A model generated the notes under the pieces. The model ran no database searches. It had not been told where the DNA came from and saw only the letters and a list, made by a program, of their open reading frames with translations. A program made the position numbers and the translations under genes. From Desulfurobacteriaceae bacterium (GTDB lineage Bacteria; Aquificota; Aquificia; Desulfurobacteriales; Desulfurobacteriaceae): a stretch of 64,000 bases of DNA. Shown here piece after piece: positions 16,947 through 26,813 of the stretch; positions within the stretch are counted from its first letter, which is position 1, and every line of letters starts with the position of its first letter. The DNA lies in the NCBI GenBank assembly GCA_027051905.1, contig JALUGO010000015.1, positions 1-64,000 of the forward strand. The letters are read 5' to 3'.

Positions 16947-18338
16947 ATGAGGAGAGCTCTGCTTTTAACGACTGCCGTTCTTATTTCATCTTCACTCGTT
17001 CCTGCGAAGGCTTCAGACCCTGAAGTTGAACAGCTGAAGCAGATGATTGAACAGATGCGTCAGGAGCTCCGTCAGGTAAAAGAGGAGAACAGGGAGCTCC
17101 GCCGGGAAATTCAGGTTTTGAGGCAGAAGATAGGGGGAGCTCCCGTAAAAGTGGGAAAGGGAACTCCCTCATTTAAGAGCAAAACAGGAAAGGCCGTTGA
17201 CTTCTACGGCTATTTCAAAATTGACGCTGCTTACTCAGACTCAAAAGCCGTTGGAAAAGACTACATACTATTCGCTCTTCCTGAAAAGGGCAACTCAAAC
17301 GACGACGACTTCAACCTTAACTTCAAGCACAGCCGTTTCGGCTTCCTGATAAAGACTAAAGAGGGAGACTACAACATACTTGGAAACTTTGAGTTTGACT
17401 TCTACGGCGACATGTCTGGAATGGACGATCCCAACAAGGCCGGCATCAGGGTGAGGAAAGCCTGGGTTCAGTTTGGGAAAGAGGACTGGAACGTAAGGGC
17501 AGGTCTTGACTGGATGCTCTTAACTCAGCTCTACCCCCACCTATCAAACTTCCCGTCTGGAGCTCTTATGGGTAACATCGGTTACCGTATTCCTCAGCTT
17601 AGATTTACAAAGTTCTTTAAGTTCAACGGCGGGAAGCTTACAACACAGCTGGCCTTCGACAAGGTGTGGGAGAAAAACCCATGGCCAGGGCTTGACAGCT
17701 ACATAGATACCGGCTCAGACGTTGGTCACCCGGACGTTCAGGGAAGGATTGCATACGACTTCAAAGTAAATGATGTAGGCCTGCACTTTGGCCTTTTAGG
17801 GCTTTACGGTAAAGAACAGATTGACCTTGTAAGCGGAACGGACAAAACCCTCGACATCTACGCTTACGGCCTTGAGGCTGCAGTTTCTCCTACAAACTGG
17901 CTCACTCTTTCTGGAAAGCTCTGGGCGGGTAGAAACCTTGGAGGATGGTATACAGGAGGAGTCGGTCAGGGAGCTGTTTTCTTAGACACTTCTGGAACGC
18001 TTAAAACCAAGTATCCTGGAGCATCCAGCACAGTTGATGCCAGAGAGATTGACGCCAAAGGAGGATGGGTGGAGTTGACTTTAAAGCCCAGCCCCAAGTG
18101 GGTGCTCCACACAGGCTACGGAGTTGACAACCCCGACAACGACGACTTCAAGTATAAAGGTAAAGTCGTCACAAAGGCCATGACGAAAAACACGATGTAT
18201 TATGCCAACGGCTTCTATAAGCTCACCCCTTCACTGGGCTTTATGATGGAATACCTGAGGGTTAAAACCGACTACGACTTCCTTAACACAGATGGAACTG
18301 TCAACAGGTTCCAGGGAAGCGTTCTTTACTTTTTCTAA
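16947..18338 (+). CDS. Outer-membrane porin with N-terminal coiled coil
   Basis: The 463-residue protein has a Sec signal peptide ending near AKAS (residues 1-23). A coiled coil follows at about 25-62 (EVEQLKQMIEQMRQELRQ...). The rest is a long beta-barrel with alternating aromatic strands ending in SVLYFF, the C-terminal phenylalanine typical of outer-membrane insertion. The coiled coil then barrel recalls DcaP-like and other trimeric porins. Because it follows the ligase gene closely it may admit the ligase substrate; that is inference. Confidence 0.85.
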   Translation: MRRALLLTTAVLISSSLVPAKASDPEVEQLKQMIEQMRQELRQVKEENRELRREIQVLRQKIGGAPVKVGKGTPSFKSKTGKAVDFYGYFKIDAAYSDSKAVGKDYILFALPEKGNSNDDDFNLNFKHSRFGFLIKTKEGDYNILGNFEFDFYGDMSGMDDPNKAGIRVRKAWVQFGKEDWNVRAGLDWMLLTQLYPHLSNFPSGALMGNIGYRIPQLRFTKFFKFNGGKLTTQLAFDKVWEKNPWPGLDSYIDTGSDVGHPDVQGRIAYDFKVNDVGLHFGLLGLYGKEQIDLVSGTDKTLDIYAYGLEAAVSPTNWLTLSGKLWAGRNLGGWYTGGVGQGAVFLDTSGTLKTKYPGASSTVDAREIDAKGGWVELTLKPSPKWVLHTGYGVDNPDNDDFKYKGKVVTKAMTKNTMYYANGFYKLTPSLGFMMEYLRVKTDYDFLNTDGTVNRFQGSVLYFF

Positions 18339-18344
18339 ATTTCC

Positions 18345-18363
18345 GGGGAGGGTTCTCCCTCCC
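18345..18363. terminator. Bidirectional terminator hairpin between porin and lemA
   Basis: A 7-base-pair stem GGGAGGG/CCCTCCC with a 4-base loop lies between the convergent porin and lemA genes and touches the lemA stop codon. No T run follows on the plus strand. Confidence 0.5.
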
Positions 18364-18920
18364 TACCACTTAACTTCCGGCCTTTTTTCTACTTCCTCTC
18401 CAAACTGGAGGTATTCAAGTTTTGTGAAGCCAAAGAGCTTCCCGATAATTCCTGATGGGAACAGATCAAGGGCTGTGTTGAACTCCTGAACGATGTTGTT
18501 GTAGGTGTATCTTAGCCTTGCTATCTCGTCTTCAACTTCCTGGATGTTCCTGTTTAAGTCTTTTGCAAGATCTGAGGTTTTGAGTTCCGGGTAGTTTTCA
18601 AAGGTTGCCAGGATATTTCCAAGGATTGCCCTGGATTCCGCCTCTGCCTTTTCAATCTCTTTTGGAGAGCTGGTTTTGAAAATGGAGGTGCGGAGCTCCG
18701 TTACCTTCGTCAGCGTTTCCTTCTCAAAGTTTGCATAGCTCTTAACAGACTCAACAAGCTGGCTTATAAGGTCTAACCTCTTTTTGAGGGCAACCTTTAC
18801 CTGGTTCAGAGTGGCCTCAGCTCCGTTCTTTAGGGTCTGAAACCTGTTGTAGACGGAGATGGTGTATAGAACGATTAGAACGAAAATTCCTAAAACGATG
18901 AGTAGAACTACCTTTTCCAA
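18363..18920 (-). CDS. lemA: LemA family protein
   Basis: LemA proteins are small membrane-anchored helical proteins of unclear function, often paired with DUF2207 or TPM proteins. A membrane helix (about 4-23) is followed by the family core [39 protein letters not shown] and [21 protein letters not shown] chose TTG at 18920, behind GGGAGG, giving the usual 185 residues. A longer frame into the upstream gene would add an unlikely soluble leader. It follows the DUF2207 gene by 19 bases. Confidence 0.88.
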   Translation of the reverse strand: MEKVVLLIVLGIFVLIVLYTISVYNRFQTLKNGAEATLNQVKVALKKRLDLISQLVESVKSYANFEKETLTKVTELRTSIFKTSSPKEIEKAEAESRAILGNILATFENYPELKTSDLAKDLNRNIQEVEDEIARLRYTYNNIVQEFNTALDLFPSGIIGKLFGFTKLEYLQFGEEVEKRPEVKW

Positions 18921-18939
18921 GGTTTCCTCCCTATTCGGT

Positions 18940-20730
18940 TTACCTTCCGCCGGCTCCTCCACCGCCAAAGCCCCCTCCGGAGCCAAAGCCGGAGCTCCCG
19001 GAAGGGCTTGCCTGAGAGATACTGCTTGAGAGGGTTGAGCTGAAAGATGAGAAACTCCCTCTCACTGCTTTAAGGGTTCTAACCTCCGGAATTTCAACTT
19101 TAGCAAACTTTTTGAGTGCTTCCTCAACTTTTTTTGCAACCCCAAGGGCTGTTCCGTAAACCAGCCACTCCTTCCAGATTACCACATCTTCAGGGGCGTA
19201 TCTCTTTATGAGTGCAAGGTCTGACAGGAACTTCCTGAACGCTTCCCACTGGAGTTTCTCCATGTAGTAGTTCTTCTTCCACCTTCCGAAAATCTGAGCC
19301 GGAGAAGCAGCAGCTATAAGGCTCGCAATGAAAAGAGTCAGCGAGAGGACGAAGACAGAGTAGCCGTTAAAGGTTGAAAAGAACCTGAGGAAGAAGAGGA
19401 GGGAGAAAGAGATGACGATGAACAGGAAGAAGGAGAGCATTCCAAAGGTGTCGGCAATTTTTACTCCTTTTAAGTTTAGATGCCGGTTAACAAGTTCCTC
19501 GTTTTCATACTTTAGCAGAGAGTTCAGCTCAGTCTCTAAACTTTTCAGATAAGCTATGTTCCTTTCATTCTTTGCCCACTCTACCCTGTTTTTAAGGGCT
19601 TTTAAGGAGAAAATGCCGTTAATCGAGTGGCGTTTAAAAAAGTCTGTAACCTTTTTCTCGTAAGGGTCTTCCGGTTCCTTCAGAACCTCAATTAAAAGGT
19701 CGTTCATTTCCGGTTTTATGGTTATAAATCCTCTCCTCATAAGGTCTAAAACCGTTGCGTAGAAGCCGTTTTCGTCTCCATGTGCAGCGTCTCCTGTAAA
19801 GAGGAGGTTCACTTCATAAGGCTTCCTTTTTGGGTTTGGGATGAAGCTGAGGAACTCTGGAACTGTGAATTCCTTTTCTTTTCCGTATTTCAGGTAGATA
19901 AAAACAAGTGACAGAGGCAGGAGGATTAGGAGAGTTTTAAGGAAAAGAGTTAGGGCGTTACTGAGGGTGTGGAGAAGCATTGGAATCCTGTTTGCTCTTT
20001 CTGTTTTCCCTTTAACGTCTGAAACGTGCCGGGGAAAGCCGTAGGTGCTGAATGGCAGGGTGAGGAGCTCCACTTCAACCAGGGAGTTCTGAGGAGCTCT
20101 CCCCCTCACAAAAACTTTTCCGTCTCTTCTCTCTACTGAAAACTCCTTCATGTGGGGGAAAACCTCTAAAATTTGGGTCTTCCCGGGGTCAATCTCTATT
20201 ACAACATTTCTGTATGGAACGTGGAATCTGGCCAGCTTCAGGTTAAGGTGGTAAAACCGTCCGTCTGTGTGGATAGGAAGATAGAGGTTGTATTTGGCTT
20301 TAAGTTTGTAGTCTCCCGGCGGAAAGGTATCCGGGTCGACGATTCCCACTTCGTTGGGCTTGCCGTAAGAGAGGGCTGTTGCTTTTGACCTGTTGCTTGA
20401 AAACTTCCCGTAGAGCCTTCCTCTGTAATCTTTTATGTAGGAGTCTGAAGTTCCCTCTGTTTCAACAACTTCAACGAAGGGTTCAGAGAGTTTCTCTTTA
20501 AACGTCAGGGGCACTTCCCAGTTTCTGAAAAGAACGTGGAACCTTCTATCTTTAACGTGGAACGTATAGCTTTCGGAAAGCTCTATCGGTTTTGAGAGGG
20601 TTATCCGGTAGTAAACGTCTGCCGTGAGGGGTTTAAAAAGAAGTCTTATGTCAAACTCTGAGAGGAAAAGCCCTAAGAGGGAAATGGCTGCAACAACGGC
20701 TATGATGATTCCCGCCTTTCTACTTTCCAT
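18940..20730 (-). CDS. DUF2207 family membrane protein with glycine-rich tail
   Basis: The 596-residue protein starts with a signal/anchor helix (about 7-23). A large extracytoplasmic beta domain runs to about 255, a membrane helix lies at about 265-285, a cytoplasmic domain follows, and two helices occur near 425-480. It ends in a serine/glycine tract ([16 protein letters not shown]), a hallmark of the family. The LemA-DUF2207 pair is widely conserved, and the close spacing suggests they work together at the inner membrane. The molecular role is unknown. Confidence 0.85.
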   Translation of the reverse strand: MESRKAGIIIAVVAAISLLGLFLSEFDIRLLFKPLTADVYYRITLSKPIELSESYTFHVKDRRFHVLFRNWEVPLTFKEKLSEPFVEVVETEGTSDSYIKDYRGRLYGKFSSNRSKATALSYGKPNEVGIVDPDTFPPGDYKLKAKYNLYLPIHTDGRFYHLNLKLARFHVPYRNVVIEIDPGKTQILEVFPHMKEFSVERRDGKVFVRGRAPQNSLVEVELLTLPFSTYGFPRHVSDVKGKTERANRIPMLLHTLSNALTLFLKTLLILLPLSLVFIYLKYGKEKEFTVPEFLSFIPNPKRKPYEVNLLFTGDAAHGDENGFYATVLDLMRRGFITIKPEMNDLLIEVLKEPEDPYEKKVTDFFKRHSINGIFSLKALKNRVEWAKNERNIAYLKSLETELNSLLKYENEELVNRHLNLKGVKIADTFGMLSFFLFIVISFSLLFFLRFFSTFNGYSVFVLSLTLFIASLIAAASPAQIFGRWKKNYYMEKLQWEAFRKFLSDLALIKRYAPEDVVIWKEWLVYGTALGVAKKVEEALKKFAKVEIPEVRTLKAVRGSFSSFSSTLSSSISQASPSGSSGFGSGGGFGGGGAGGR

Positions 20731-20776
20731 GGTCAGGATTTAATTTATACCGGCAAACTCTTATTCAGGGAGAGGT

Positions 20777-22084
20777 ATGGAACTTATTAACGTTATAGGT
20801 GGAGGACTTGCAGGAGTTGAGGCTGCCTATAGGGCTGCAAAAGGTGGAAAGAAAGTTCGTCTCTTTGAGATGAGGCCGAAGAAAACGACCCCTGCCCACA
20901 AAACCGACAAGCTGGCAGAGCTTGTCTGTTCAAACACCCTTGGGGGTATAGACATTACAACCCCCAGGGGGCTACTGAAAGCCGAGATGGAGAAGTTGGG
21001 TTCTTTAGTTGTTGAGGCTGCTAAGAAGACTTCCGTTCCTGCCGGGGGAGCTCTGGCGGTAGACAGGGAGAAATTTGCAGACTACATAACAGAAAGGATA
21101 GAGAGTAACCCCAATGTAGAGGTTATCAGGGAGGAGGTTACGGAGCTCCCAAAAGAAGGAATAACCGTTGTTGCAACGGGACCTTTAACGTCAGATAAGT
21201 TTTCTCAGTTTCTTAGGGAATATCTTGGAGAGGAGGAGCTCCACTTCTATGACGCAATTTCTCCGATTGTTTACGCCGATACGATTGACTACTCAAAGTG
21301 TTTCTGGGGCTCCCGCTACGGCAGGGGAGGAGACGACTACCTCAACTGTCCCATGACGGAAGAGGAGTATGAGCGGTTCTACAACGCCCTTATGGAGGCT
21401 GAGAAGGTTCCCCTTAAAGATTTTGAAAAAGCCTGCTACTTTGAGGGGTGCATGCCCATAGAGGAGATGGCAGAGAGGGGTAAACAGACTCTCCTTTTTG
21501 GCCCTTTAAAGCCCGTTGGCCTTATTGACCCAAGAACAGGAAAACAGCCCTTTGCCGTAGTTCAGCTGAGAAAGGAGAACAGAGAGGGAACCCTCTTAAA
21601 CCTTGTTGGATTTCAGACAAAGCTCAAATATCCCGAACAGAAAAGGGTTTTCAGGCTCATTCCCGGCCTTGAGAACGCAGAGTTTGCCCGTTATGGAAGT
21701 ATCCACAGGAACACGTTTATAAACTCTCCAAAGCTTCTCCTCAGAACTCTTCAGCTGAAGAAGAACCCGAAAGTCCTCTTTGCCGGCCAGATAACGGGAG
21801 TTGAAGGATACCCTGAGTCTGCAGCCACCGGGATTATTGCAGGGATTAATGCTTCAAGGCTTTTAGAGGGTAAAGAGCCGGTATATCCTCCGGAAACGAC
21901 GATGATTGGAGCTCTCCTCAAATACATCACAACTGCAGACCCTAAAACCTTTCAGCCGATGAACGCAAACTTTGGTCTTCTTCCTCCTCCTGAGAGGAGA
22001 ATAAAGGGTAAACTTAACCGTAGAAAATACCTTGCTGAGAGGGCATTGAAGGATTTAGAGAGATGGTTAAAAGAGCTTTATTAG
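20777..22084 (+). CDS. trmFO: Methylenetetrahydrofolate-tRNA-(uracil-5-)-methyltransferase TrmFO
   Basis: TrmFO makes m5U54 in the T-loop of tRNA using methylenetetrahydrofolate and FADH2. The FAD Rossmann motif [14 protein letters not shown] is at the N-terminus, followed by [15 protein letters not shown] and [27 protein letters not shown] lies in the second FAD region, and the 435-residue length is normal. The start is ATG behind GGGAGAGG. Its paralogue MnmG is at 56.5 kb. The 3' end overlaps the LysM gene by 22 bases. Confidence 0.96.
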   Translation: MELINVIGGGLAGVEAAYRAAKGGKKVRLFEMRPKKTTPAHKTDKLAELVCSNTLGGIDITTPRGLLKAEMEKLGSLVVEAAKKTSVPAGGALAVDREKFADYITERIESNPNVEVIREEVTELPKEGITVVATGPLTSDKFSQFLREYLGEEELHFYDAISPIVYADTIDYSKCFWGSRYGRGGDDYLNCPMTEEEYERFYNALMEAEKVPLKDFEKACYFEGCMPIEEMAERGKQTLLFGPLKPVGLIDPRTGKQPFAVVQLRKENREGTLLNLVGFQTKLKYPEQKRVFRLIPGLENAEFARYGSIHRNTFINSPKLLLRTLQLKKNPKVLFAGQITGVEGYPESAATGIIAGINASRLLEGKEPVYPPETTMIGALLKYITTADPKTFQPMNANFGLLPPPERRIKGKLNRRKYLAERALKDLERWLKELY

Positions 22085-23274
22085 CTTTGGCTTTTGGAGT
22101 GCTTTCCTCTGCCTCTTTTGCTGCTACATACCAGATAAACGTGGTTAAAGAACAGTCTCCTCTCAAGATGGAGAACCGATTTGTGATTTACAAAGTTAAA
22201 AGGGGAGATACCCTTCTGAAAATAATGGCTAAATATGGAATTCCGCGAAGTTTCCTGTATGAGATTATTCGGATTAACAAAATTAAAAACCCAAATCTTA
22301 TCTATATTGGTCAGAAAATAAAGTTACCTGTTGGGAACCTGACTTTGAAAAAGCGTTTAAAAAAGATTCCTGCTAATATTGCGGAGAAAGAGCTTGATCT
22401 CTTAAGGCGTTTGGGAGGGAAAATTAACAGTTCTGGCTATCTTTTCGTAGGTAATGGGAAAATTTCCTTGAAGAAGAATCCTATTGTTAGTGTTAACGGT
22501 AAAGAGTTTTTGGTTGACTTTACCGATATTTCCAGGGAACTTAAGAGTCAGCTTTCAAGCGTTGGTATTGCTGTAGTTAGCAGTAGTTCTCTGGATAGGC
22601 TTCTTGAGAAGGTAATTTCCGCCAACTTTTCTCCTCTACAGGAAAATGGCACTTTGATAATTGGTGAGAACGACGTTTTAACCTATCACTACGACTACCT
22701 TACTTACAATCGTTTTACAGGTCAGAGAACGGTTATAAATACCTCCCCCGATACTCCTCCTCCTTTAAAGAGACTCCTTAAGGCTTACGATATTTCCGTC
22801 ATTGAACCGGAATTCAAAGTTCCCGATGACCGGGAAGGTTGGGGAGATTTTAAAGTCCTTACCGGAGATGGACTTGAGAAGATTTCCTCCCTCATCTACC
22901 TGCTTACCAGTAAAAAGGGAATTGAAATACCTGAGGGAATGGTTTTTCCGGATTCAAACCTTGCTGTTGTTTACGACTACATAACGCCGGAAAAGAGAAC
23001 AAAGCTGGAAATAGATGGATATAAAGTATTTGTTCTTACAGGGAACTTCCTTAATGACGTTGAAAACATTTTATCTCTGCTTCCTGTTGCCAACAAGTTT
23101 GTAAAGCTCGTTCTTTACGAGCCTCCGGGAACAAAGGGAAAAAGGGCGAAGTTTGAGATAGAGGGCCTTCTTATATCTACTGAGAAGAAGGACTGGTTCC
23201 TTGTGGATTCTGTGGATAGGCCAGAAGAGATACCCTACTTGAGATACAGGGGAGTTAACCTGATTGTTTACTGA
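22063..23274 (+). CDS. Secreted LysM-domain protein
   Basis: The 403-residue protein has a signal peptide (1-20, cut near ASFAA). One LysM peptidoglycan-binding motif follows at about 42-88 ([20 protein letters not shown], then [12 protein letters not shown]). The C-terminal 300 residues are not recognised. They contain mixed alpha/beta segments such as [20 protein letters not shown] and no hydrolase signature I can name. It overlaps trmFO and ends at a terminator shared with pgk. A cell-wall-bound periplasmic role is likely. Confidence 0.8.
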   Translation: MVKRALLALAFGVLSSASFAATYQINVVKEQSPLKMENRFVIYKVKRGDTLLKIMAKYGIPRSFLYEIIRINKIKNPNLIYIGQKIKLPVGNLTLKKRLKKIPANIAEKELDLLRRLGGKINSSGYLFVGNGKISLKKNPIVSVNGKEFLVDFTDISRELKSQLSSVGIAVVSSSSLDRLLEKVISANFSPLQENGTLIIGENDVLTYHYDYLTYNRFTGQRTVINTSPDTPPPLKRLLKAYDISVIEPEFKVPDDREGWGDFKVLTGDGLEKISSLIYLLTSKKGIEIPEGMVFPDSNLAVVYDYITPEKRTKLEIDGYKVFVLTGNFLNDVENILSLLPVANKFVKLVLYEPPGTKGKRAKFEIEGLLISTEKKDWFLVDSVDRPEEIPYLRYRGVNLIVY

Positions 23275-23299
23275 GGGAGAGGGGAGAACCCCTACTCCC
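23275..23299. terminator. Bidirectional terminator between LysM gene and pgk
   Basis: GGGAG-A-GGGG pairs with CCCC-T-CTCCC, with one bulged A and an AGAA loop, between convergent genes. It overlaps the pgk stop codon. Confidence 0.5.
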
Positions 23300-24506
23300 T
23301 GTCTGTAAGTGCCATTACGCCGGGGAGCTCCTTCCCTGCAAGGAACTGGAGGAACGCTCCTCCCCCCGTTGAGACGTGGTCTATCTCGTGTTCAAGTCCT
23401 AGCATCTCAATTGCAGCAACGCTGTCTCCACCGCCGACTATTCTCAGTGCATCTTTATGTTCTGCTACTATCTTTCCAATTGCCATTGTTCCATAGCGAA
23501 ACTTCTCAAACTCAAAAACTCCCATGGGACCGTTCCAGAGAATGGTCTTTGCGTCTGAAAGTGCTTCTTTAAAGAGCTCAACCGTTGCAGGGCCAATGTC
23601 TAACCCCATCATGTCTTCTGGAATCTCTTTGTAGGTTGTGAGCTTTGTGTGGGCTGTGGGAGAGAACTCATCTGCGTTGTTACTGTCTACGGGGATGTAG
23701 AACTTAACTCCGTTCTCTTCGGCCTCTTTCATAATTCTCTTTGCGGTGTCTATTAAGTCTTCTTCCACTAAAGACTTTCCTACGTTATAGCCGGCGGCCT
23801 TTAAAAAGGTGTACGCCATTCCGCCGCCTACGAGCATCTTGTCAACGATTTTTAACAGGTTCTCAATTACCTCTAACTTCCCTGAAACCTTAGAACCGCC
23901 GATTATGAGAACCAGCGGCCTTTCCGGGTTTGCCAGGGCTTTTTCCAGATACTTTATCTCCTTTTCAAGGAGGAACCCAGCGACTGCCAGTTTTACAAAC
24001 TGTGCTATTCCGTAGGTTGAGGCGTGTTTCCTGTGGGCTGTTCCGAAAGCATCGTTAACGTAGATGTCTGCAAGGGCTGCAAGTTTTTTTGCAAACTCAG
24101 GGTCGTTCTTGGTTTCCTCCGGGTAGAACCTCACGTTTTCAAGGAGTGCTACCTCTCCCGGCTGGAGCTCCGCCACTCCCTTTTCGGCAACCTCTCCCAC
24201 ACAGTCTGGAATGAACTTAACCTCTTTTTCTAAGAGCCTTGATAGCCTTTCTGCAACGGGTTTCAGTGAGAGTTTTGGATCCCAGCCCTTTGGTCTGTCT
24301 AAATGGGAGCAGAGGACTACTTTAGCCTTGTGATCCATGAGGTAGTTGATTGTTGGGAGAGCTGCCCTGATTCGCTTGTCGTTTGTTATAACGCCGTCTT
24401 CAATGGGAACGTTAAAGTCTACCCTTACAAAAACCCTCTTTCCCTCAAGCTCCTGTGGGGGAACGTCCCTGAGGGTCATTTTCTTAAACATCTTGCTGTA
24501 AGGCAT
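23292..24506 (-). CDS. pgk: Phosphoglycerate kinase
   Basis: Pgk interconverts 1,3-bisphosphoglycerate and 3-phosphoglycerate with ADP/ATP, and in an autotroph probably runs mainly toward sugars. The substrate block VFVRVDFNVPIEDG is near the N-terminus, followed by LCSHLDRPKG, LLENVRFYPEE and IIGGSKVSGK. The hinge and nucleotide sites include WNGPMGVFE and VGGGDSVAAI. The start ATG lies 10 bases after AGGAGG and overlaps the nadD end by 23 bases. Length (404) is normal for bacteria. Confidence 0.97.
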   Translation of the reverse strand: MPYSKMFKKMTLRDVPPQELEGKRVFVRVDFNVPIEDGVITNDKRIRAALPTINYLMDHKAKVVLCSHLDRPKGWDPKLSLKPVAERLSRLLEKEVKFIPDCVGEVAEKGVAELQPGEVALLENVRFYPEETKNDPEFAKKLAALADIYVNDAFGTAHRKHASTYGIAQFVKLAVAGFLLEKEIKYLEKALANPERPLVLIIGGSKVSGKLEVIENLLKIVDKMLVGGGMAYTFLKAAGYNVGKSLVEEDLIDTAKRIMKEAEENGVKFYIPVDSNNADEFSPTAHTKLTTYKEIPEDMMGLDIGPATVELFKEALSDAKTILWNGPMGVFEFEKFRYGTMAIGKIVAEHKDALRIVGGGDSVAAIEMLGLEHEIDHVSTGGGAFLQFLAGKELPGVMALTDRE

Positions 24507-25125
24507 CTTCCCGCCACCTCCTGATAATTTCTTCTACCTTTTCCGGAACCATGTAGGAAATCGGTTTCCCGGATTTTAACCTTTCCCTTATCTCTGTTGA
24601 ACTGATTTCGATGAGTCTTCCTTTGTAAAGGGCTACTCTCCAGCCGTTTAGGGAGGTTTCTCCCCTCCTGAATTCCTTAAAAGGAACTGATACTCCTATT
24701 TTCTCTAAAACTTCCTCTATATCGATCTCCTCTCCTGGCCTTGAAACGATGAGAATTCTGGAGAGCTCCAAAATCTTTTCAGGTTTCTTCCACAGGTGGA
24801 AGCTTTTAAATGAGTCTGCTCCCAGCATGAAAACGGGCTCTTCGTCGTAAACTCTGTGAAACTCCTCTAAGGTCTGGTATGTATAGGAAATTCCTCCCTT
24901 TCTTAGCTCGTAGTCCCAAACCTTAAAGTGGGGTTCCCTCTCTGCGGCGGCCTCCAAGGCCTTTAGCCTTACCTCTGGAGGGATGAGGAGCTCCCCCTTC
25001 AGCGGCTGAACGTAGGCCGGAACGAAGATGACCTCCTCAAAGCCGAAATCTTCTAAAACGTCTCTTGCAATAAGCAGGTGGCCTGTGTGAACTGGGTTAA
25101 AGCTCCCTCCAAAGAGCAGTTTCAA
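24484..25125 (-). CDS. nadD: Nicotinate-nucleotide adenylyltransferase NadD
   Basis: NadD transfers AMP from ATP to nicotinate mononucleotide in NAD synthesis. The nucleotidyltransferase signature GGSFNPVHTGHLLIA lies right at the N-terminus, MLGADSFKSFHLWKKPE is in the middle and ISSTEIRERLKSGKPISYMVP near the C-terminus. I chose TTG at 25125, behind AAGGAGG; this gives 213 residues and puts the motif at the usual place, whereas an earlier start would add a non-homologous leader. It overlaps pgk by 23 bases. Confidence 0.93.
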   Translation of the reverse strand: MKLLFGGSFNPVHTGHLLIARDVLEDFGFEEVIFVPAYVQPLKGELLIPPEVRLKALEAAAEREPHFKVWDYELRKGGISYTYQTLEEFHRVYDEEPVFMLGADSFKSFHLWKKPEKILELSRILIVSRPGEEIDIEEVLEKIGVSVPFKEFRRGETSLNGWRVALYKGRLIEISSTEIRERLKSGKPISYMVPEKVEEIIRRWREDALQQDV

Positions 25126-25298
25126 TGTTTCCTCCTTACATCTGGGCTTTAATGATAATACTGGTTTGAGTTGTAATAATGAATATATTTTCTGAAACAA
25201 TGTGGTATTAACGACTACGAAAAGAAAATTTTAAAATGGAAAAGCAAAAAGTAATAATAAACAAGAGTAATTTAAACAGTTAAATAAATCTTGTTTAC

Positions 25299-26690
25299 TT
25301 AAGGATTTGTAGTTGGAGTTTTATTAACTTTGTAGTCAACAGCAAGATTATCTACAAAAATTTCTTGAGTATCTGTATCGTTTGGTCCTTTTTTGTATAT
25401 TTTGTAAACTTTAAACTCCATTCCTTGCCATCCGGCACCTTTGTCGCTTGCAGGAACAGTATAGCTTATGTTAATATTGTTACAAGGCATTGTTTGATTA
25501 TATAACTCATTCCCATTTTTTCTTACATGAACATCACATGTGCCATAAGTTGCTGATGAACCTGTTACTGTAATTGTTCCAGCTGTATCATTACTTCCAG
25601 GATCTGCAAATTCTCCACCTCCTAAATCATTTACTACCCATTCATTTCCTGTTGTGTTATCGTGGTAAGTGGCTATTAATTCAGTATTTCCTACTTTCCT
25701 AACATCTTTATAAATTGTTGGTGTTGTTTTTGTAGTTTGGTCGACAATAGTATTGTTTGAATCTAAATACTCTTTGATCCAAACTTGTTTTGTCATTGTG
25801 TTTCCTTGAGCTAAATTTAGTGAATTAACATTAACAGGATTATCAAAATCAATTGGGTTGAAGTTTGTTCCATCTAAGGAGTATCGTGGATTAAATCCTA
25901 CATCTCCAGGATTTGTAAAGCCTATACTTACACAATCATAATTAGGGGGTATCTCGTATCTATCAACAGTTCCATCATTGTTTGTGTCAACAGGATTTAC
26001 AGGACAGTAAGGGGTAGGTTTAATAACAATATTTGGTAATGTGTTGCCATGTAATTTGAATGAGCTAAAATAATCTCTTAAATCTAAAACAGTTTCACTT
26101 CCTTGGTCAAATTTGTTGTATAAATCAATTTCCATATCAACAACTTGGCCTTCCATTGCTTTAACATACTTCCAGTCTAAAGTTCCTTGCCCATTCGTTA
26201 AAGGGACTTTTACCATTTTATAGTTGTTGTAATCATTATTTTCTGTATCTACTCCACTAACTTGAACTATCTCTCCTGAATTGTTATTAATCCCGAATAC
26301 AGGATCTTCTACTAAATTTCTTCCGTTATTATTCTTTATAGCTACATAGATTTCATTATCATCCCCATCGTTAACAGTAACAGTTAATTGAACACTTTGA
26401 GTTCCATTATGGGGGACAAAAATTTCTTTATTGTGGAAATTTCCGGATCTTGTAATTACTATCTTCTCAACTAAAACGGTATTGTTGAATTTTAGGCTGG
26501 CCAGCCCATACTCTGAGTATAAAACAGGGTTAACGTCTATAACCCTATATTGAACTTGTTCAACTTGATTGTCATTCTGGTTCTGAGTTTGAATGCTCCT
26601 TTCTGAGAGATTTCCGCAGGAAAAAAGACTACCGGTAAGCATTAAAAGGGGCAGTAGACTCTTTAAAGGTAGTCTGCTATGGGTATTCAT
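25299..26690 (-). CDS. AT-rich surface lipoprotein of unknown function
   Basis: This 463-residue protein has a lipoprotein signal peptide with lipobox LFSC (cysteine 25), so it should be acylated. The rest is rich in Asn, Thr and Asp, with beta-sandwich-like stretches such as DVGFNPRYSLDGTNFNPID and DTNNDGTVDRYE, the latter like a calcium-binding loop. No named family is recognised. The gene is clearly more AT-rich than its neighbours and has different codon use, suggesting transfer or relaxed selection. Adhesion or a structural surface role is possible. Confidence 0.75.
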   Translation of the reverse strand: MNTHSRLPLKSLLPLLMLTGSLFSCGNLSERSIQTQNQNDNQVEQVQYRVIDVNPVLYSEYGLASLKFNNTVLVEKIVITRSGNFHNKEIFVPHNGTQSVQLTVTVNDGDDNEIYVAIKNNNGRNLVEDPVFGINNNSGEIVQVSGVDTENNDYNNYKMVKVPLTNGQGTLDWKYVKAMEGQVVDMEIDLYNKFDQGSETVLDLRDYFSSFKLHGNTLPNIVIKPTPYCPVNPVDTNNDGTVDRYEIPPNYDCVSIGFTNPGDVGFNPRYSLDGTNFNPIDFDNPVNVNSLNLAQGNTMTKQVWIKEYLDSNNTIVDQTTKTTPTIYKDVRKVGNTELIATYHDNTTGNEWVVNDLGGGEFADPGSNDTAGTITVTGSSATYGTCDVHVRKNGNELYNQTMPCNNINISYTVPASDKGAGWQGMEFKVYKIYKKGPNDTDTQEIFVDNLAVDYKVNKTPTTNP

Positions 26691-26769
26691 CGTTTCCCCG
26701 CCCTGCTCTTTAATTTGAAAAAATTATACATCAATTTCAGGCAAAGCAGTCTGGCTAAACTTTAACCGC

Positions 26770-26778
26770 TGCTATAAT
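26770..26778 (+). promoter_or_regulatory. Extended -10 promoter of leuC-like gene
   Basis: TGC followed by TATAAT (26773-26778) is a perfect extended -10, with only a weak -35 (CTGGCT) about 16 bases upstream. It lies 35 bases before the ATG. Confidence 0.5.
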
Positions 26779-26813
26779 TTGAAACCCTAAAACTCCACTT
26801 TGAGGAGAGAGAA

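Noticed and set aside
25126-25298. Hidden gene or RNA between nadD and the lipoprotein gene
   Set aside because: The stretch is AT-rich with no plausible frame, no strong hairpin and no convincing promoter pair; probably spacer.
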